Source of the DNA: Cupriavidus sp. WKF15
GTDB taxonomy: Bacteria > Pseudomonadota > Gammaproteobacteria > Burkholderiales > Burkholderiaceae
Direction: 5' to 3'
DNA length: 64,000 nt
Assembly: GCF_029278605.1 (NCBI RefSeq)
Contig: NZ_CP119574.1
Span: 434,001-498,000 of the forward strand
The number at the start of each line of letters is the position of its first letter. Within the stretch, counting starts at the first letter, position 1. The position numbers and the translations under genes were made by a program. Shown here piece after piece: positions 36,596 through 46,293 of this stretch. Under the pieces are notes generated by a model that saw only the letters and a program-made list of their open reading frames with translations, was not told where the DNA came from and ran no database searches.

Positions 36596-37792
36596 ATGAG
36601 CAGCAACCGAGGTGTCGTATATCTTGGGTCGGGCAATGTCGAGGTGCAGAAGATCGACTATCCGAAGATGGTCGACCCGAGCGGCCGCGCAATCGGCCAC
36701 GGCGTGATCCTGAAAGTCGTGAGCACCAACATCTGCGGGTCGGATCAGCACATGGTTCGCGGTCGCACGACCGCGCCGATTGGCCTCGTGCTAGGTCACG
36801 AAATCACCGGCGAGGTGATCGAGGTCGGCCGTGACGTCGAAACGCTGAGGATCGGCGACCTGGTGTCCGTACCGTTCAATGTCGCGTGCGGACGATGCGC
36901 GATGTGCAAGGAGCAACACACCGGCGTATGCCTGAACGTCAATCCGTCGCGTGCCGGCGGTGCGTACGGGTACGTCGACATGGGCGGCTGGATTGGCGGC
37001 CAGGCCGAGTACGTCCTGGTGCCATACGCCGACTTCAACCTGCTGAAGTTCCCTGACCGCGACCAGGCGATGTCGAAGATGCGCGACCTGACCTGCCTGT
37101 CAGACATTCTGCCGACTGGCTATCACGGTGCAGTCACCGCAGGCGTGAAGCCGGGCTCGACCGTCTACATCGCCGGCGCGGGCCCGGTCGGCATGGCCGC
37201 CGCCGCTTCGGCACGCCTGCTCGGCGCGGCATGCACGATCGTCGGCGACATGAACCCGGCGCGTCTCGCGCATGCGAAGGCAATGGGTTTCGAAGTCGTC
37301 GATCTGTCGAAGGACGCTACGCTGGGCGAGCAGATCGCCGCGATTCTCGGCACACCGGAGATCGACTGCGCGGTCGATTGCGTCGGCTTCGAGGCGCACG
37401 GCCACGGCTCGTCGGGACATGCGGAGGAGGCTCCCGCCACCGTACTCAATTCGCTAATGGAGATCACCCGGCCCGCCGGTGCGATCGGGATTCCGGGCCT
37501 CTACGTGACCGATGATCCTGGCGCCAAGGATGCCGGGGCGCAGCGCGGAAGCCTGAGCATTCGCTTTGGCCTCGGCTGGGCGAAGTCGCACTCGTTCCAT
37601 ACGGGCCAGACGCCCGTACTCAAATACAACCGCAACCTGATGCAGGCGATCCTGCACGATCGCCTGCCGATCGCGGACATCGTGAATGTGACTGTAATTG
37701 CACTTGATCAGGCGCCCGAGGGCTACAAGCAGTTCGATGGCGGCGCCCCGCGCAAATTTGTCATCGATCCGCACGGACTGCTGGCGGCCTGA
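36596..37792 (+). CDS. fdhA: Glutathione-independent formaldehyde dehydrogenase
   Basis: The 398-residue zinc/NAD enzyme is of the Pseudomonas putida FdhA type and oxidises formaldehyde to formate. Zinc ligands are in STNICGSDQHMVRG and GHEITGEVIEVG, with CGRCAMCKEQHTGVC for the structural zinc. The NAD site is YIAGAGPVGMAAAASARLLG. ATG 36596 is selected by family similarity and a GGAGACA upstream. It complements frmA in removing formaldehyde from the demethylation steps. The upstream site at 36457-36495 suggests common control with the porin at 33579. A strong terminator follows. Confidence 0.93.
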   Translation: MSSNRGVVYLGSGNVEVQKIDYPKMVDPSGRAIGHGVILKVVSTNICGSDQHMVRGRTTAPIGLVLGHEITGEVIEVGRDVETLRIGDLVSVPFNVACGRCAMCKEQHTGVCLNVNPSRAGGAYGYVDMGGWIGGQAEYVLVPYADFNLLKFPDRDQAMSKMRDLTCLSDILPTGYHGAVTAGVKPGSTVYIAGAGPVGMAAAASARLLGAACTIVGDMNPARLAHAKAMGFEVVDLSKDATLGEQIAAILGTPEIDCAVDCVGFEAHGHGSSGHAEEAPATVLNSLMEITRPAGAIGIPGLYVTDDPGAKDAGAQRGSLSIRFGLGWAKSHSFHTGQTPVLKYNRNLMQAILHDRLPIADIVNVTVIALDQAPEGYKQFDGGAPRKFVIDPHGLLAA

Positions 37793-37812
37793 CCGGCCAG
37801 TCACAGATGAAG

Positions 37813-37842
37813 CGGGCGGCCGAGGTTCGGCCGCCCGTTTTA
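37813..37842. terminator. Rho-independent terminator between fdhA and gbdR-like gene
   Basis: CGGGCGGCCGA and TCGGCCGCCCG form a perfect 11-bp stem with loop GGT, followed by TTTTATTT. It ends the fdhA transcript and lies between convergent genes. Confidence 0.88.
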
Positions 37843-37859
37843 TTTATCTGTATCGTGCC

Positions 37860-38924
37860 TCAATGTGGGTGCATCATCGCGGAAGACGATGAGTACGTGG
37901 ATGCGCCCTGTCCTGCCAGCTTCGCCAGGGGGGCGCCCTGCGCCCGGCGCTCGAGCGTTGGCGGGAGGCCGAATGCCTCGCGATAGCTCTTGCTGAAATG
38001 GCACGCGGACTGGAAGCCACATGCCGTCGTGATGTGCATAATCGACATATCCGTCTGCAGTAGCAGCTCTCGCGCGCGGCGCAGGCGCAGCGTCAGGTAG
38101 TAATGCGTCGGTGTCATGCCGAGGTGGTCACGGAACAGTCGCTGCAACTGCCGCTGCGACAGGCTTGCCAGCCGTGCGAGCTCTTCGCGCGACAGTGGCT
38201 CCTCGATATTGTTCTCCATCAGCGACACCACTTCGAACAGCGACTTCTTGGCCGAGCCAAGGCGCGCCACCAATGGCATCTTCTGCTGCGCACTGGTGTC
38301 ACGCACATGCTCGACAATAAACTGCTCGGCGATCTGGGTGACAAGCGCGGTGCCCACGCGCCGGGTGATCAGGTTCAGCATCATGTCCAGCGGTGCAACG
38401 CCGCCGGTACATGTAACACGGTCGCGGTCGATCACGAACAATTCCTTCAGGAAGCGCGTGTCGGGAAACTCTTCCTTGAGCGCCGACATATTCTCCCAGT
38501 GGATCGCGCAGGCGTAGCCGTCGAGAAGCCCCGATCTCGCGAGTGCGTACGTGCCGGTGCACAGGCTGCCCAGCATGAGGCCCTCGCGCGCCGCGCGGCG
38601 CAGCGTGGAAAGGTGCTCGGCCGTCGTCGAACGCTGTACGTCGATACCCCCGCACACGAACACGATGTCGGGACGCCCGATGCTGTGCGCCGGCTGCGTG
38701 TCGATTGACAGGCCATTGCTCGCCGTCACGGGACCGCCGTCGGGGCTGATGATGGTCCAGCGGTACAACTCCTGGCCGCTTAGGTAGTTGGCCATCCGCA
38801 GCACTTCTATCGCATTGGTGAATGCGATCATCGTGAAATTGGGTAGCGGCATGAACGCGAAGTGGGATAACGACGCGGCGCGGTCGGTCGGCATGGGGGC
38901 GTCCTTCGGGTTTTTAAGGTGCAT
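37860..38924 (-). CDS. gbdR: GbdR-like transcriptional activator (GlxA/AraC family)
   Basis: The 354-residue protein has a DJ-1/PfpI-like sensor domain (FAFMPLPNFTMIAFTNAIEV; GSLCTGTYALARSGLLDGYA; TCTGGVAPLDMMLNLI) and a C-terminal AraC HTH (LASLSQRQLQRLFRDHLGMT; HITTACGFQSACHFSKSYRE). GbdR in Pseudomonas senses betaine and dimethylglycine and activates gbc, dgc and sox genes. It is divergent from glyA-dgc-gbc here, so it is the best candidate for regulon control. Family is certain; the gene name is by position and similarity. A close paralogue is at 55198. Confidence 0.82.
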   Translation of the reverse strand: MHLKNPKDAPMPTDRAASLSHFAFMPLPNFTMIAFTNAIEVLRMANYLSGQELYRWTIISPDGGPVTASNGLSIDTQPAHSIGRPDIVFVCGGIDVQRSTTAEHLSTLRRAAREGLMLGSLCTGTYALARSGLLDGYACAIHWENMSALKEEFPDTRFLKELFVIDRDRVTCTGGVAPLDMMLNLITRRVGTALVTQIAEQFIVEHVRDTSAQQKMPLVARLGSAKKSLFEVVSLMENNIEEPLSREELARLASLSQRQLQRLFRDHLGMTPTHYYLTLRLRRARELLLQTDMSIMHITTACGFQSACHFSKSYREAFGLPPTLERRAQGAPLAKLAGQGASTYSSSSAMMHPH

Positions 38925-39307
38925 GTCCAGGCCTTGGGAAAGGGATCTGGATGCTGTTTGTATTCATTGTTAAATCAGCCGCAACTAGCATGCCATACGG
39001 CGAAACCCTAGCCCGCTGGAAGGGTGCGCCACTGGAGACATAGCGGGCGGCGCGCTTGTTGCACTGCAATCGCGCCACGCGCACCAGCGATGCGCGTCCG
39101 GCACCTCCGCAGTGCCATCGCCGGGCGACTTGTGCAAATCGGACGCAAATGGCGGAAATCGAAAAGAACGCGTCTGAATTCATCAATCGGCCAAAAACAC
39201 GAACGACAAGAATAGAGCCATCGGCAACGCTGCGCTGATCAGGCGGAAAAGCCTGGCGCAGCGGGCTTTTCGCCCCATTCAGCGTTTTCCCTACCACACG
39301 GACCTCT
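38925..39307. other. Divergent promoter region of gbdR-like gene and glyA
   Basis: No gene is supported in these 383 bp. It contains the regulator-site candidate at 39127-39146. I see no clear glycine or other riboswitch structure. Confidence 0.45.
39127..39146. promoter_or_regulatory. Putative regulator site upstream of glyA
   Basis: GACTTGTGCAAATCGGACGC contains the TTGTGCAA core also found at the transporter/purU site (52897-52923). It shares GACTTG and TC.GACGC with the sdaA upstream element (26194-26213). It lies about 160-180 bp before glyA. Confidence 0.5.
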
Positions 39308-40582
39308 ATGTCGAACACCCAGACTTTCTTCTCGCAGCCCTTGGCCGAGCGCGATGCGCTGGTTCGCGGCGCCCTCTCGAAGGAACTCGAGCGTCAGCAG
39401 TCGCAAGTCGAGCTGATCGCGTCCGAAAATATCGTGTCGCGTGCGGTGCTGGAAGCGCAAGGCTCGGTACTGACCAACAAGTACGCCGAAGGCTACCCGG
39501 GCAAGCGCTACTACGGCGGCTGCGAATTCGCCGACGAAGTCGAATCGCTCGCCATCGAGCGCGTGAAGCAACTCTTCAATGCCGGCTATGCCAACGTGCA
39601 GCCGCACTCGGGCGCCCAGGCGAACGGCTCGGTGATGCTCGCGCTGACCAAGCCGGGCGATACCGTGCTCGGGATGTCCCTCGACGCTGGCGGTCACCTG
39701 ACCCATGGCGCGAAGCCGGCCTTGTCGGGCAAGTGGTTCAACGCCGTTCAGTATGGCGTTAACCGTGAGTCGATGCTGATCGACTACGACCAGGTCGAAG
39801 CGCTCGCGAAGGAGCATAAGCCGAGCCTGATCATCGCCGGCTTTTCCGCGTATCCGCGCCAACTCGACTTCGCCCGCTTCCGTGCGATCGCCGACAGCGT
39901 CGGCGCCAAGCTGATGGTCGACATGGCGCACATCGCTGGCGTGATCGCTGCAGGCCGCCACTCAAATCCCGTGGAGCACGCCCACGTCGTCACCTCGACC
40001 ACGCACAAGACCCTGCGCGGCCCCCGCGGCGGCTTCGTGCTGACAAACGAAGAGGAGATCGCCAAGAAGATCAACTCGGCCGTGTTCCCCGGTCTGCAGG
40101 GCGGCCCGTTGATGCACGTGATTGCAGCCAAGGCGGTCGCGTTCGGCGAGGCGCTGACATCGGAGTTCAGGACCTACATCGACAATGTGCTCGCCAACGC
40201 GAAGGCGCTGGGCGAAGTGCTGAAGGAAGGCGGCGTTGACCTCGTGACCGGCGGCACCGACAACCACCTGCTGCTCGTCGACCTGCGCCCGAAGGGGCTC
40301 AAGGGCACGCAGGTCGAGCAGGCGCTCGAGCGCGCTGGCATCACCTGCAACAAGAACGGCATCCCGTTCGACACCGAGAAGCCGACCATCACGTCGGGCA
40401 TCCGGCTCGGCGCGCCGGCCGCTACGACGCGCGGCTTTGGCGTTGCGGAGTTCCGCGAGATCGGCCGCCTCATCCTCGAAGTGTTCGAGTCGCTACGCGC
40501 GAATCCGGACGGTGACGCCGCTACCGAGCAGCGCGTGCGCCGCCAGATCTTCGTGCTGTGCGAACGCTTCCCGATCTACTGA
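39308..40582 (+). CDS. glyA: Serine hydroxymethyltransferase
   Basis: The 424-residue PLP enzyme makes serine from glycine and methylene-tetrahydrofolate. Typical motifs are [36 protein letters not shown], the PLP-lysine region [16 protein letters not shown], and [15 protein letters not shown]. It heads the long same-strand series to gbcB and is probably a pathway-specific copy in addition to a housekeeping one. It uses both products of sarcosine oxidase, and its serine product feeds SdaA. Confidence 0.95.
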   Translation: MSNTQTFFSQPLAERDALVRGALSKELERQQSQVELIASENIVSRAVLEAQGSVLTNKYAEGYPGKRYYGGCEFADEVESLAIERVKQLFNAGYANVQPHSGAQANGSVMLALTKPGDTVLGMSLDAGGHLTHGAKPALSGKWFNAVQYGVNRESMLIDYDQVEALAKEHKPSLIIAGFSAYPRQLDFARFRAIADSVGAKLMVDMAHIAGVIAAGRHSNPVEHAHVVTSTTHKTLRGPRGGFVLTNEEEIAKKINSAVFPGLQGGPLMHVIAAKAVAFGEALTSEFRTYIDNVLANAKALGEVLKEGGVDLVTGGTDNHLLLVDLRPKGLKGTQVEQALERAGITCNKNGIPFDTEKPTITSGIRLGAPAATTRGFGVAEFREIGRLILEVFESLRANPDGDAATEQRVRRQIFVLCERFPIY

Positions 40583-40607
40583 ACCGCCGAACGGACTGGA
40601 ACTAACT

Positions 40608-41579
40608 ATGAGCCCGCTGCACCAGGACAGCATCATCATCGACGGCCTGAACATCTCGAAGTTCGAGCGCTCGGTGTTCGAAGACATGAAGAAGGGCGGC
40701 GTCACGGCCGCGAACTGTACGGTCTCGGTCTGGGACAACTTTACCAAGACCGTCGACAACATTGCGCTGATGAAGAAGGCGATTCGCGACAACAGCGAAC
40801 TGCTGACGCTGGTGCGCACCACCGAGGACATCTACCGCGCGAAGCAGGAGGCCAAGACCGGCGTGATCCTCGGCTTCCAGAACGCACACGCCTTCGAGGA
40901 CAACCTCGGCTACGTCGAAGCCTTCGCCGACATGGGCGTGCGCGTGGTGCAGCTCTGCTACAACACGCAGAACCTGGTGGGAACCGGTTGCTATGAGCGT
41001 GACGGCGGGCTGTCGGACTTCGGCCGCGAGGTGATCACCGAGATGAACCGCGTTGGCATCATGGTCGACCTGTCGCACGTTGGAGGCAACACGTCGTCCG
41101 AGGCGATCGCGTTCTCCAGGAAGCCGGTCTGCTACTCGCACTGTCTGCCGTCCGGTCTGAAGGAGCATCCGCGCAACAAGAGCGACGCACAGCTCAAGGA
41201 GATCGCGGATGCAGGCGGCTTCGTTGGCGTGACCATGTTCGCGCCATTCCTCAAGCGCGGGATCGAAGCGACGGTCGAGGACTACATCGAGGCGATCGAC
41301 TATGTCATTAACCTGATCGGCGAAGATGCGGTCGGCATTGGCACCGACTTCACGCAGGGCTACAGCACGGAATTCTTCGACATGCTGACGCACGACAAGG
41401 GCCGCTATCGGCGCCTGACCAACTTCGGCAAGGTAATCAACCCCGAAGGCATCCGCACGATCGGCGAGTTCCCCAACCTGACCGCGACGATGGAGCGCGC
41501 GGGCTGGAAGACCTCCCGGATCCAGAAAATCATGGGCGAGAACTGGGTGCGCGTGTTCAAGGAAGTCTGGGGCGCGTAA
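40608..41579 (+). CDS. Renal-dipeptidase family (peptidase M19) protein
   Basis: The 323-residue TIM-barrel protein of the membrane dipeptidase family shows GVILGFQNAH, RVVQLCYNTQNLVGTGCYE, GIMVDLSHVG, and GTDFTQGY for the metal-site region. Orthologues stand beside dgcA in Pseudomonas betaine clusters, but their substrate has not been defined to my knowledge. It begins 25 bp after glyA, with ACTGGAACTAACT as a weak ribosome site. A role in releasing or trimming a betaine-pathway intermediate is only a guess. Confidence 0.82.
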   Translation: MSPLHQDSIIIDGLNISKFERSVFEDMKKGGVTAANCTVSVWDNFTKTVDNIALMKKAIRDNSELLTLVRTTEDIYRAKQEAKTGVILGFQNAHAFEDNLGYVEAFADMGVRVVQLCYNTQNLVGTGCYERDGGLSDFGREVITEMNRVGIMVDLSHVGGNTSSEAIAFSRKPVCYSHCLPSGLKEHPRNKSDAQLKEIADAGGFVGVTMFAPFLKRGIEATVEDYIEAIDYVINLIGEDAVGIGTDFTQGYSTEFFDMLTHDKGRYRRLTNFGKVINPEGIRTIGEFPNLTATMERAGWKTSRIQKIMGENWVRVFKEVWGA

Positions 41580-41702
41580 GCCGCGCGCTCTTTCACCCCT
41601 TCACAACATACCGGACGTGCCGCACGAGATGCGCGGACACGCGGGCGAGGCCGCGCCTGCGCAAGGACGCCAGCGGCTTTTTTCCTCACGGAGCCTACAA
41701 CG

Positions 41703-42236
41703 ATGCAACCGCAACTGCCGATCGACGTCGATCCCGAAACCGGTGTCTGGACCACCGACGCGCTGCCTATGCTTTATGTGCCGCGTCACTTCTTCACGAA
41801 CAACCATGTCGCTATCGAAGAGGCGCTCGGCCGCGATGCGTACGCCGAGATCCTCTACAAGGCCGGCTACAAGTCCGCCTACTACTGGTGCGACAAGGAG
41901 GCGAAGCTCCACGACATCAGCGGGATGGCGGTGTTCGAACACTACCTGAAGCGGCTGTCGCAGCGCGGCTGGGGCCTGTTCTCGATCCTCGAGGCCGATC
42001 CGACGAAGGCAAGCGCGCGCATCGCGCTGCGCCACTCGTCATTCGTGCTTCAGCAGCCGGAACGGAGCGGCAAGCTTTGCTACATGTTCGCCGGCTGGTT
42101 CGCCGGCGCGATGGACTGGGTCAACGACACGGCCAACGCGGCCAAGGGCGCCCCGCGCGCGCAGTCTAAGGAAGTGCAGTGCGCGGCCGAGGGGCACGAT
42201 CACTGCGTGTTCGAAGTGTCACCGATCTCGCGCTGA
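41703..42236 (+). CDS. V4R-like small-molecule-binding protein of the dgc operon
   Basis: The 177-residue protein ends in CAAEGHDHCVFEVSPIS, the cysteine/histidine signature of V4R (vinyl-4-reductase-type) domains. The middle (RIALRHSSFVLQQP, MFAGWFAGAMDW) fits the same fold. A gene like it sits between the dipeptidase and dgcA in Pseudomonas. The function is unknown; it may bind a ligand, metal or cofactor for DgcAB assembly. Starts at ATG 41703 behind CACGGAG. Confidence 0.7.
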   Translation: MQPQLPIDVDPETGVWTTDALPMLYVPRHFFTNNHVAIEEALGRDAYAEILYKAGYKSAYYWCDKEAKLHDISGMAVFEHYLKRLSQRGWGLFSILEADPTKASARIALRHSSFVLQQPERSGKLCYMFAGWFAGAMDWVNDTANAAKGAPRAQSKEVQCAAEGHDHCVFEVSPISR

Positions 42237-42297
42237 CATCCAAGCCCGGCCGCACTACGCCAAATACGAGACACACCAACGCCAGAGGTCGTCCGCG

Positions 42298-44361
42298 ATG
42301 CGTTATCCCCACCTGTTCAAACCTTTGCAGCTTAATCAACTGACGCTTCGCAACCGGATCGTCAGTACGGCGCACGCGGAAGTGTATGCCGAGCCGGGCG
42401 GCCTGCCGGGCGACCGCTACATTCGCTATTACGAGGAGAAGGCAAAGGGTGGCGTCGGCCTCGCCATCTGCGGCGGCTCGAGCCCCGTTTCGATCGACAG
42501 TCCCCAGGGCTGGTGGAAGTCGGTGAATCTGTCGAGCGACAAGATCATCGACCCGCTGTCGCGGCTCGCCGAAGCGATGCACCGGCACGGCGCCAAAATC
42601 ATGATCCAGGCCACGCACATGGGACGCCGCTCGGCGTTCCACGGCGAGCACTGGCCGCACCTGATGACGCCGTCCGGTGTGCGCGAGCCCGTGCACCGTG
42701 GCAACGCAAAAATCATCGAGGTCGAGGAGATTCGCCGCATCATCACCGACTTTGCGGCTGCCGCGAAGCGCGTGAAGGATGCAGGCATGGATGGCATCGA
42801 GATCTCGGCCGCGCACCAACACCTGATCGACCAGTTCTGGAGCCCACGCACGAACTTCCGCACCGACGAGTGGGGCGGCAGCCTTGAGAACCGCCTGCGC
42901 TTTGGCGTGGAAGTGCTCCAGGCCGTGCGCGAGGCGGTTGGCAAGGACTTCTGCGTCGGTCTGCGCATGTGCGGTGACGAGTTCCATGAAGACGGTCTCG
43001 ATCATGAGCAACTCAAGGAGATCGCGCAGGCGATGTCCGAGACCGGTCTCATCGATTATCTCGGTGTGATCGGCTCCGGCGCCGATACGCATAATACGCT
43101 CGCGAACTGCATGCCGCCGATGGCGCTACCACCCGAGCCGTTCGTGCATCTTGCGGCGGGCATCAAGTCGGTTATCAAGGTGCCCCTGATGCACGCGCAA
43201 AGCATCCGCGACGCGGGCCAGGCCGAGCGCCTGCTCGCGAACGGCATGGTCGACCTCGTCGGCATGACGCGCGCGCAGATCGCCGATCCGCACATGGTCA
43301 TCAAGATTCGCGACGGCCGCGAGGATGAAATCAAGCAATGTGTCGGCGCGAACTACTGCATCGACCGCCAGTACAACGGCCTCGATGTGCTGTGCGTGCA
43401 GAACGCCGCGACCTCGCGCGAGGCGACGATGCCGCACATCATCGAGAAGTCGCGCGGTCCGAAGCGCAAGGTCGTCGTGGTTGGCGCCGGCCCGGCGGGG
43501 CTGGAAGCGGCGCGCGTCGCGCGCTCGCGTGGCCATGATGTCGTGCTGTTCGAGAAGAACAACGAAGTGGGCGGGCAGATCCTGCTCGCCTCGAAAGCGC
43601 CGCAGCGCGAGCAGATGCAGGGCATCGTGCGCTGGTTCGACATGGAGACGAAGCGCCTCGGCGTCGACCGGCGCCTGGGCGTTGAAGCGGATGCGAAGAT
43701 GATCATGGCGGAGAAGCCGGACATTATCGTGCTCGCGACAGGCGGTCGGGCATTCTCCGATCAGGTGCCCGGCTGGGCCGTTGCCGACGGGCTCGCGGTC
43801 AGCTCCTGGGACGTGCTGGCCGGGCGCGTGGAGGCTAAGGAGAATGTGCTCGTCTACGACGGCGTGAGCACGCACGCAGGCGCGGGCGTTGCCGACTACC
43901 TGGCGAGCCGCGGTGCGAAGGTCGAAATCGTGACGCCCGACGTCAAGGTTGCCGACGATTGCGGCGGCACGACCTTTCCGATCTTCTATCGCCGACTCTA
44001 CGCGCAGGGCGTGATTCATACGCCGAACTACTGGCTCGACCGAGTCTATGAGGAGGGCGGGAAGACGATCGCGGTGCTGCGCAACGAGTACACGGAGGAG
44101 CTGGAGGAACGTGCCGTCGACCAGGTCGTGATCGAGAACGGCTCGACACCGAACGACGCGCTGTACTGGAAGCTCAAGCCGGAATCCGTCAACCGCGGCC
44201 AGGTCGACGTACACAAGCTGTTTGCGTCGGAGCCGCAGCCGTGCCTGTCGGAAACGCTCGGCAACGGCCGCTTCCTGTTGTTCCGCGTCGGCGACTGCAT
44301 CTCGATACACAACATCCATGGCGCGATCTATGACGCGCTGCGGCTCGCGAAGGATTTCTGA
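42298..44361 (+). CDS. dgcA: Dimethylglycine demethylase/dehydrogenase subunit A
   Basis: The 687-residue protein has an old-yellow-enzyme-type TIM barrel (residues 1-340: FKPLQLNQLTLRNRIVSTAH; DGIEISAAHQHLIDQF) followed by an FAD/NAD-binding domain (VVVVGAGPAGLEAARVARSR; EIVTPD). It would oxidise dimethylglycine to sarcosine and formaldehyde with DgcB and the ETF. At the usual 4Fe-4S site, Cys348, Cys354 and Cys366 are present, but the second Cys of the CIGCN..C pattern is Ala351 (CVGANYC), so a standard cluster may not form. dgcB follows after two bases. Confidence 0.9.
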   Translation: MRYPHLFKPLQLNQLTLRNRIVSTAHAEVYAEPGGLPGDRYIRYYEEKAKGGVGLAICGGSSPVSIDSPQGWWKSVNLSSDKIIDPLSRLAEAMHRHGAKIMIQATHMGRRSAFHGEHWPHLMTPSGVREPVHRGNAKIIEVEEIRRIITDFAAAAKRVKDAGMDGIEISAAHQHLIDQFWSPRTNFRTDEWGGSLENRLRFGVEVLQAVREAVGKDFCVGLRMCGDEFHEDGLDHEQLKEIAQAMSETGLIDYLGVIGSGADTHNTLANCMPPMALPPEPFVHLAAGIKSVIKVPLMHAQSIRDAGQAERLLANGMVDLVGMTRAQIADPHMVIKIRDGREDEIKQCVGANYCIDRQYNGLDVLCVQNAATSREATMPHIIEKSRGPKRKVVVVGAGPAGLEAARVARSRGHDVVLFEKNNEVGGQILLASKAPQREQMQGIVRWFDMETKRLGVDRRLGVEADAKMIMAEKPDIIVLATGGRAFSDQVPGWAVADGLAVSSWDVLAGRVEAKENVLVYDGVSTHAGAGVADYLASRGAKVEIVTPDVKVADDCGGTTFPIFYRRLYAQGVIHTPNYWLDRVYEEGGKTIAVLRNEYTEELEERAVDQVVIENGSTPNDALYWKLKPESVNRGQVDVHKLFASEPQPCLSETLGNGRFLLFRVGDCISIHNIHGAIYDALRLAKDF

Positions 44362-44363
44362 CC

Positions 44364-46289
44364 ATGAATCCGTCCCTCCTGATTACCGTTCTGCTTTGGC
44401 TGTCGGTCGCGGGGCTAGCGTTCGCGGTCATGAAGCGCGCCTCGTACTGGCGGCTCGGGCGGGCAACCGCGCCCGGATCGTTCGGCATCACGAACCTGCT
44501 GGCCATCCCGAAGCGATACTTCGTCGACCTGCACCACGTCGTCGCCCGCGATCCGTACATCGCGAAGACGCACGTCGCCACGGCGGGCGGTGCGCTTGCC
44601 GCGCTGGCGCTCGTGTTCGTCAACTACGGTCTCGCGATCTACTCGCCATGGCTTGACAAGGCGATTTTTGCCGCGGCACTTGCGATGTTGATTGGCGTGG
44701 TGTTCGTCTGGCGCCGTCGTGCCGCGAAGGACGTGCCGGCGCGCCTGTCGAAAGGTCCGTGGAACACACTGCCATGGCTGCTCGGGTCGTTCGCGCTTGG
44801 CCTCGTACTGTTTGTGGCCGTGCCGGCTGAGCTGATGTCGGGCGCCTTCGCGGTGGTCTGCGCGCTGCTGATCGGCGCCGGCGCGTTCGCGATGACATTC
44901 GGCGCGGCGAAAGGTGGGCCGATGAAACACGCCATCGCGGGCCTGATGCACCTGGCATTTCATCCTCGCCAGGAGCGGTTCGCCGGCAGGGCGGACTCGT
45001 ATACCGGTAGCGGCACCGCCACGCCACCGACTGCGCTCAAGCTGCCCGAGATCGAAAAGCAGGAGTACGGCGTTGCCAAGCCCGTCGAGTTCCGCTGGAA
45101 CCAGCTGCTGAGCTTTGACGCTTGCGTGCAGTGCGGCAAGTGCGAGGCGGCGTGTCCCGCGTTTGCCTCGGGCCAGCCGCTCAATCCGAAGAAGCTGATC
45201 CAGGATCTCGTGGTCGGCATGGCGGGTGGCACCGATGCCGCGTATGCCGGCAGCGCGACGCCCGGGATTGCCGTCGGCCGCCATCGCGGCGAGCCGAATG
45301 GCCTGATTGTATCGGGCCTGATCGAAGCGCAGACGCTGTGGTCGTGCACGACCTGCCGCGCGTGCGTGCAGGAGTGCCCGATGCTGATCGAGCACGTCGA
45401 TGCGATCGTCGACATGCGCCGCAACCAGACGCTGGTGCATGGCGCCGTACCCGGCAAGGGCGCCGAAGTGCTTGCGAACCTGCGCGAGACCGGCACGATG
45501 GGCGGTTACGACACCGCGGCGCGCTATGACTGGTCGGTCGACCTCAATGCGCCGGTCGCGCAGCGGGGCAAGTCGGTAGACGTGCTGATCGTTGCCGGCG
45601 AGGGTGCGTTCGACATGCGCTATCAGCGCACCCTGCGGGCCTTCGTGAAGGTGCTGAACAAGGCCGGCGTCGATTATGCGGTGCTCGGCGGCGCGGAGAC
45701 CGACACCGGCGACGTGGCCCGCCGTCTCGGCGATGAGGCGACGTTCCAACAGATGGCGAAACGCCTGATAGGCACTCTCGGCAACCTGTCCTTCAGGCAG
45801 ATCGTGACGGCAGATCCACACGTGATGCACAGCTTGCGCAACGAGTATCGCGCCCTGGGCCTGCGCGTCACGGTCAAGCATCACACGAGTTATCTCGCCG
45901 AGTTGGCTGACAGTGGCCGCATCGCGCCGAAGGCACTCGAGGCGCTGCGCGAAAAGCGCACCACCTATCACGACCCATGCTATCTCGGCCGCTACAACGG
46001 CGAGACCGAGGCGCCCCGCAAGCTGCTGAAGACGATCGGCATCAAGGTGGTGGAGATGGAGCGCAACGGCATGCGCGGCCGCTGCTGCGGCGGCGGTGGC
46101 GGTGCTCCGCTGACCGATATCCCTGGAAAGCAGCGCATCCCCGACATCCGCATCGCCGATGCGCGTGCGGTCGGCGCGGAGGTGGTTGCGGTCGGGTGCC
46201 CGAACTGCACGGCAATGCTCGAAGGCGTCGTCGGCCCGCGCCCGGACGTGCTTGATGTAGCCGAACTCGTTGCGGCCTCGCTGGAGTGA
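44364..46289 (+). CDS. dgcB: Dimethylglycine demethylase subunit B (membrane Fe-S electron-transfer protein)
   Basis: The 641-residue protein has about five N-terminal membrane helices. A ferredoxin-type pair follows (CVQCGKCEAACPAFASG from residue 254 and CTTCRACVQECPMLIEH). Its C-terminal region is of the heterodisulfide-reductase CCG type (HDPCYLGRYNGETE; GMRGRCCGGGGGAP). It should pass electrons from DgcA or the ETF to quinone. The adjacent etfAB genes fit this. It starts two bases after dgcA, in one transcription unit. Confidence 0.88.
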   Translation: MNPSLLITVLLWLSVAGLAFAVMKRASYWRLGRATAPGSFGITNLLAIPKRYFVDLHHVVARDPYIAKTHVATAGGALAALALVFVNYGLAIYSPWLDKAIFAAALAMLIGVVFVWRRRAAKDVPARLSKGPWNTLPWLLGSFALGLVLFVAVPAELMSGAFAVVCALLIGAGAFAMTFGAAKGGPMKHAIAGLMHLAFHPRQERFAGRADSYTGSGTATPPTALKLPEIEKQEYGVAKPVEFRWNQLLSFDACVQCGKCEAACPAFASGQPLNPKKLIQDLVVGMAGGTDAAYAGSATPGIAVGRHRGEPNGLIVSGLIEAQTLWSCTTCRACVQECPMLIEHVDAIVDMRRNQTLVHGAVPGKGAEVLANLRETGTMGGYDTAARYDWSVDLNAPVAQRGKSVDVLIVAGEGAFDMRYQRTLRAFVKVLNKAGVDYAVLGGAETDTGDVARRLGDEATFQQMAKRLIGTLGNLSFRQIVTADPHVMHSLRNEYRALGLRVTVKHHTSYLAELADSGRIAPKALEALREKRTTYHDPCYLGRYNGETEAPRKLLKTIGIKVVEMERNGMRGRCCGGGGGAPLTDIPGKQRIPDIRIADARAVGAEVVAVGCPNCTAMLEGVVGPRPDVLDVAELVAASLE

Positions 46290-46293
46290 CTCG

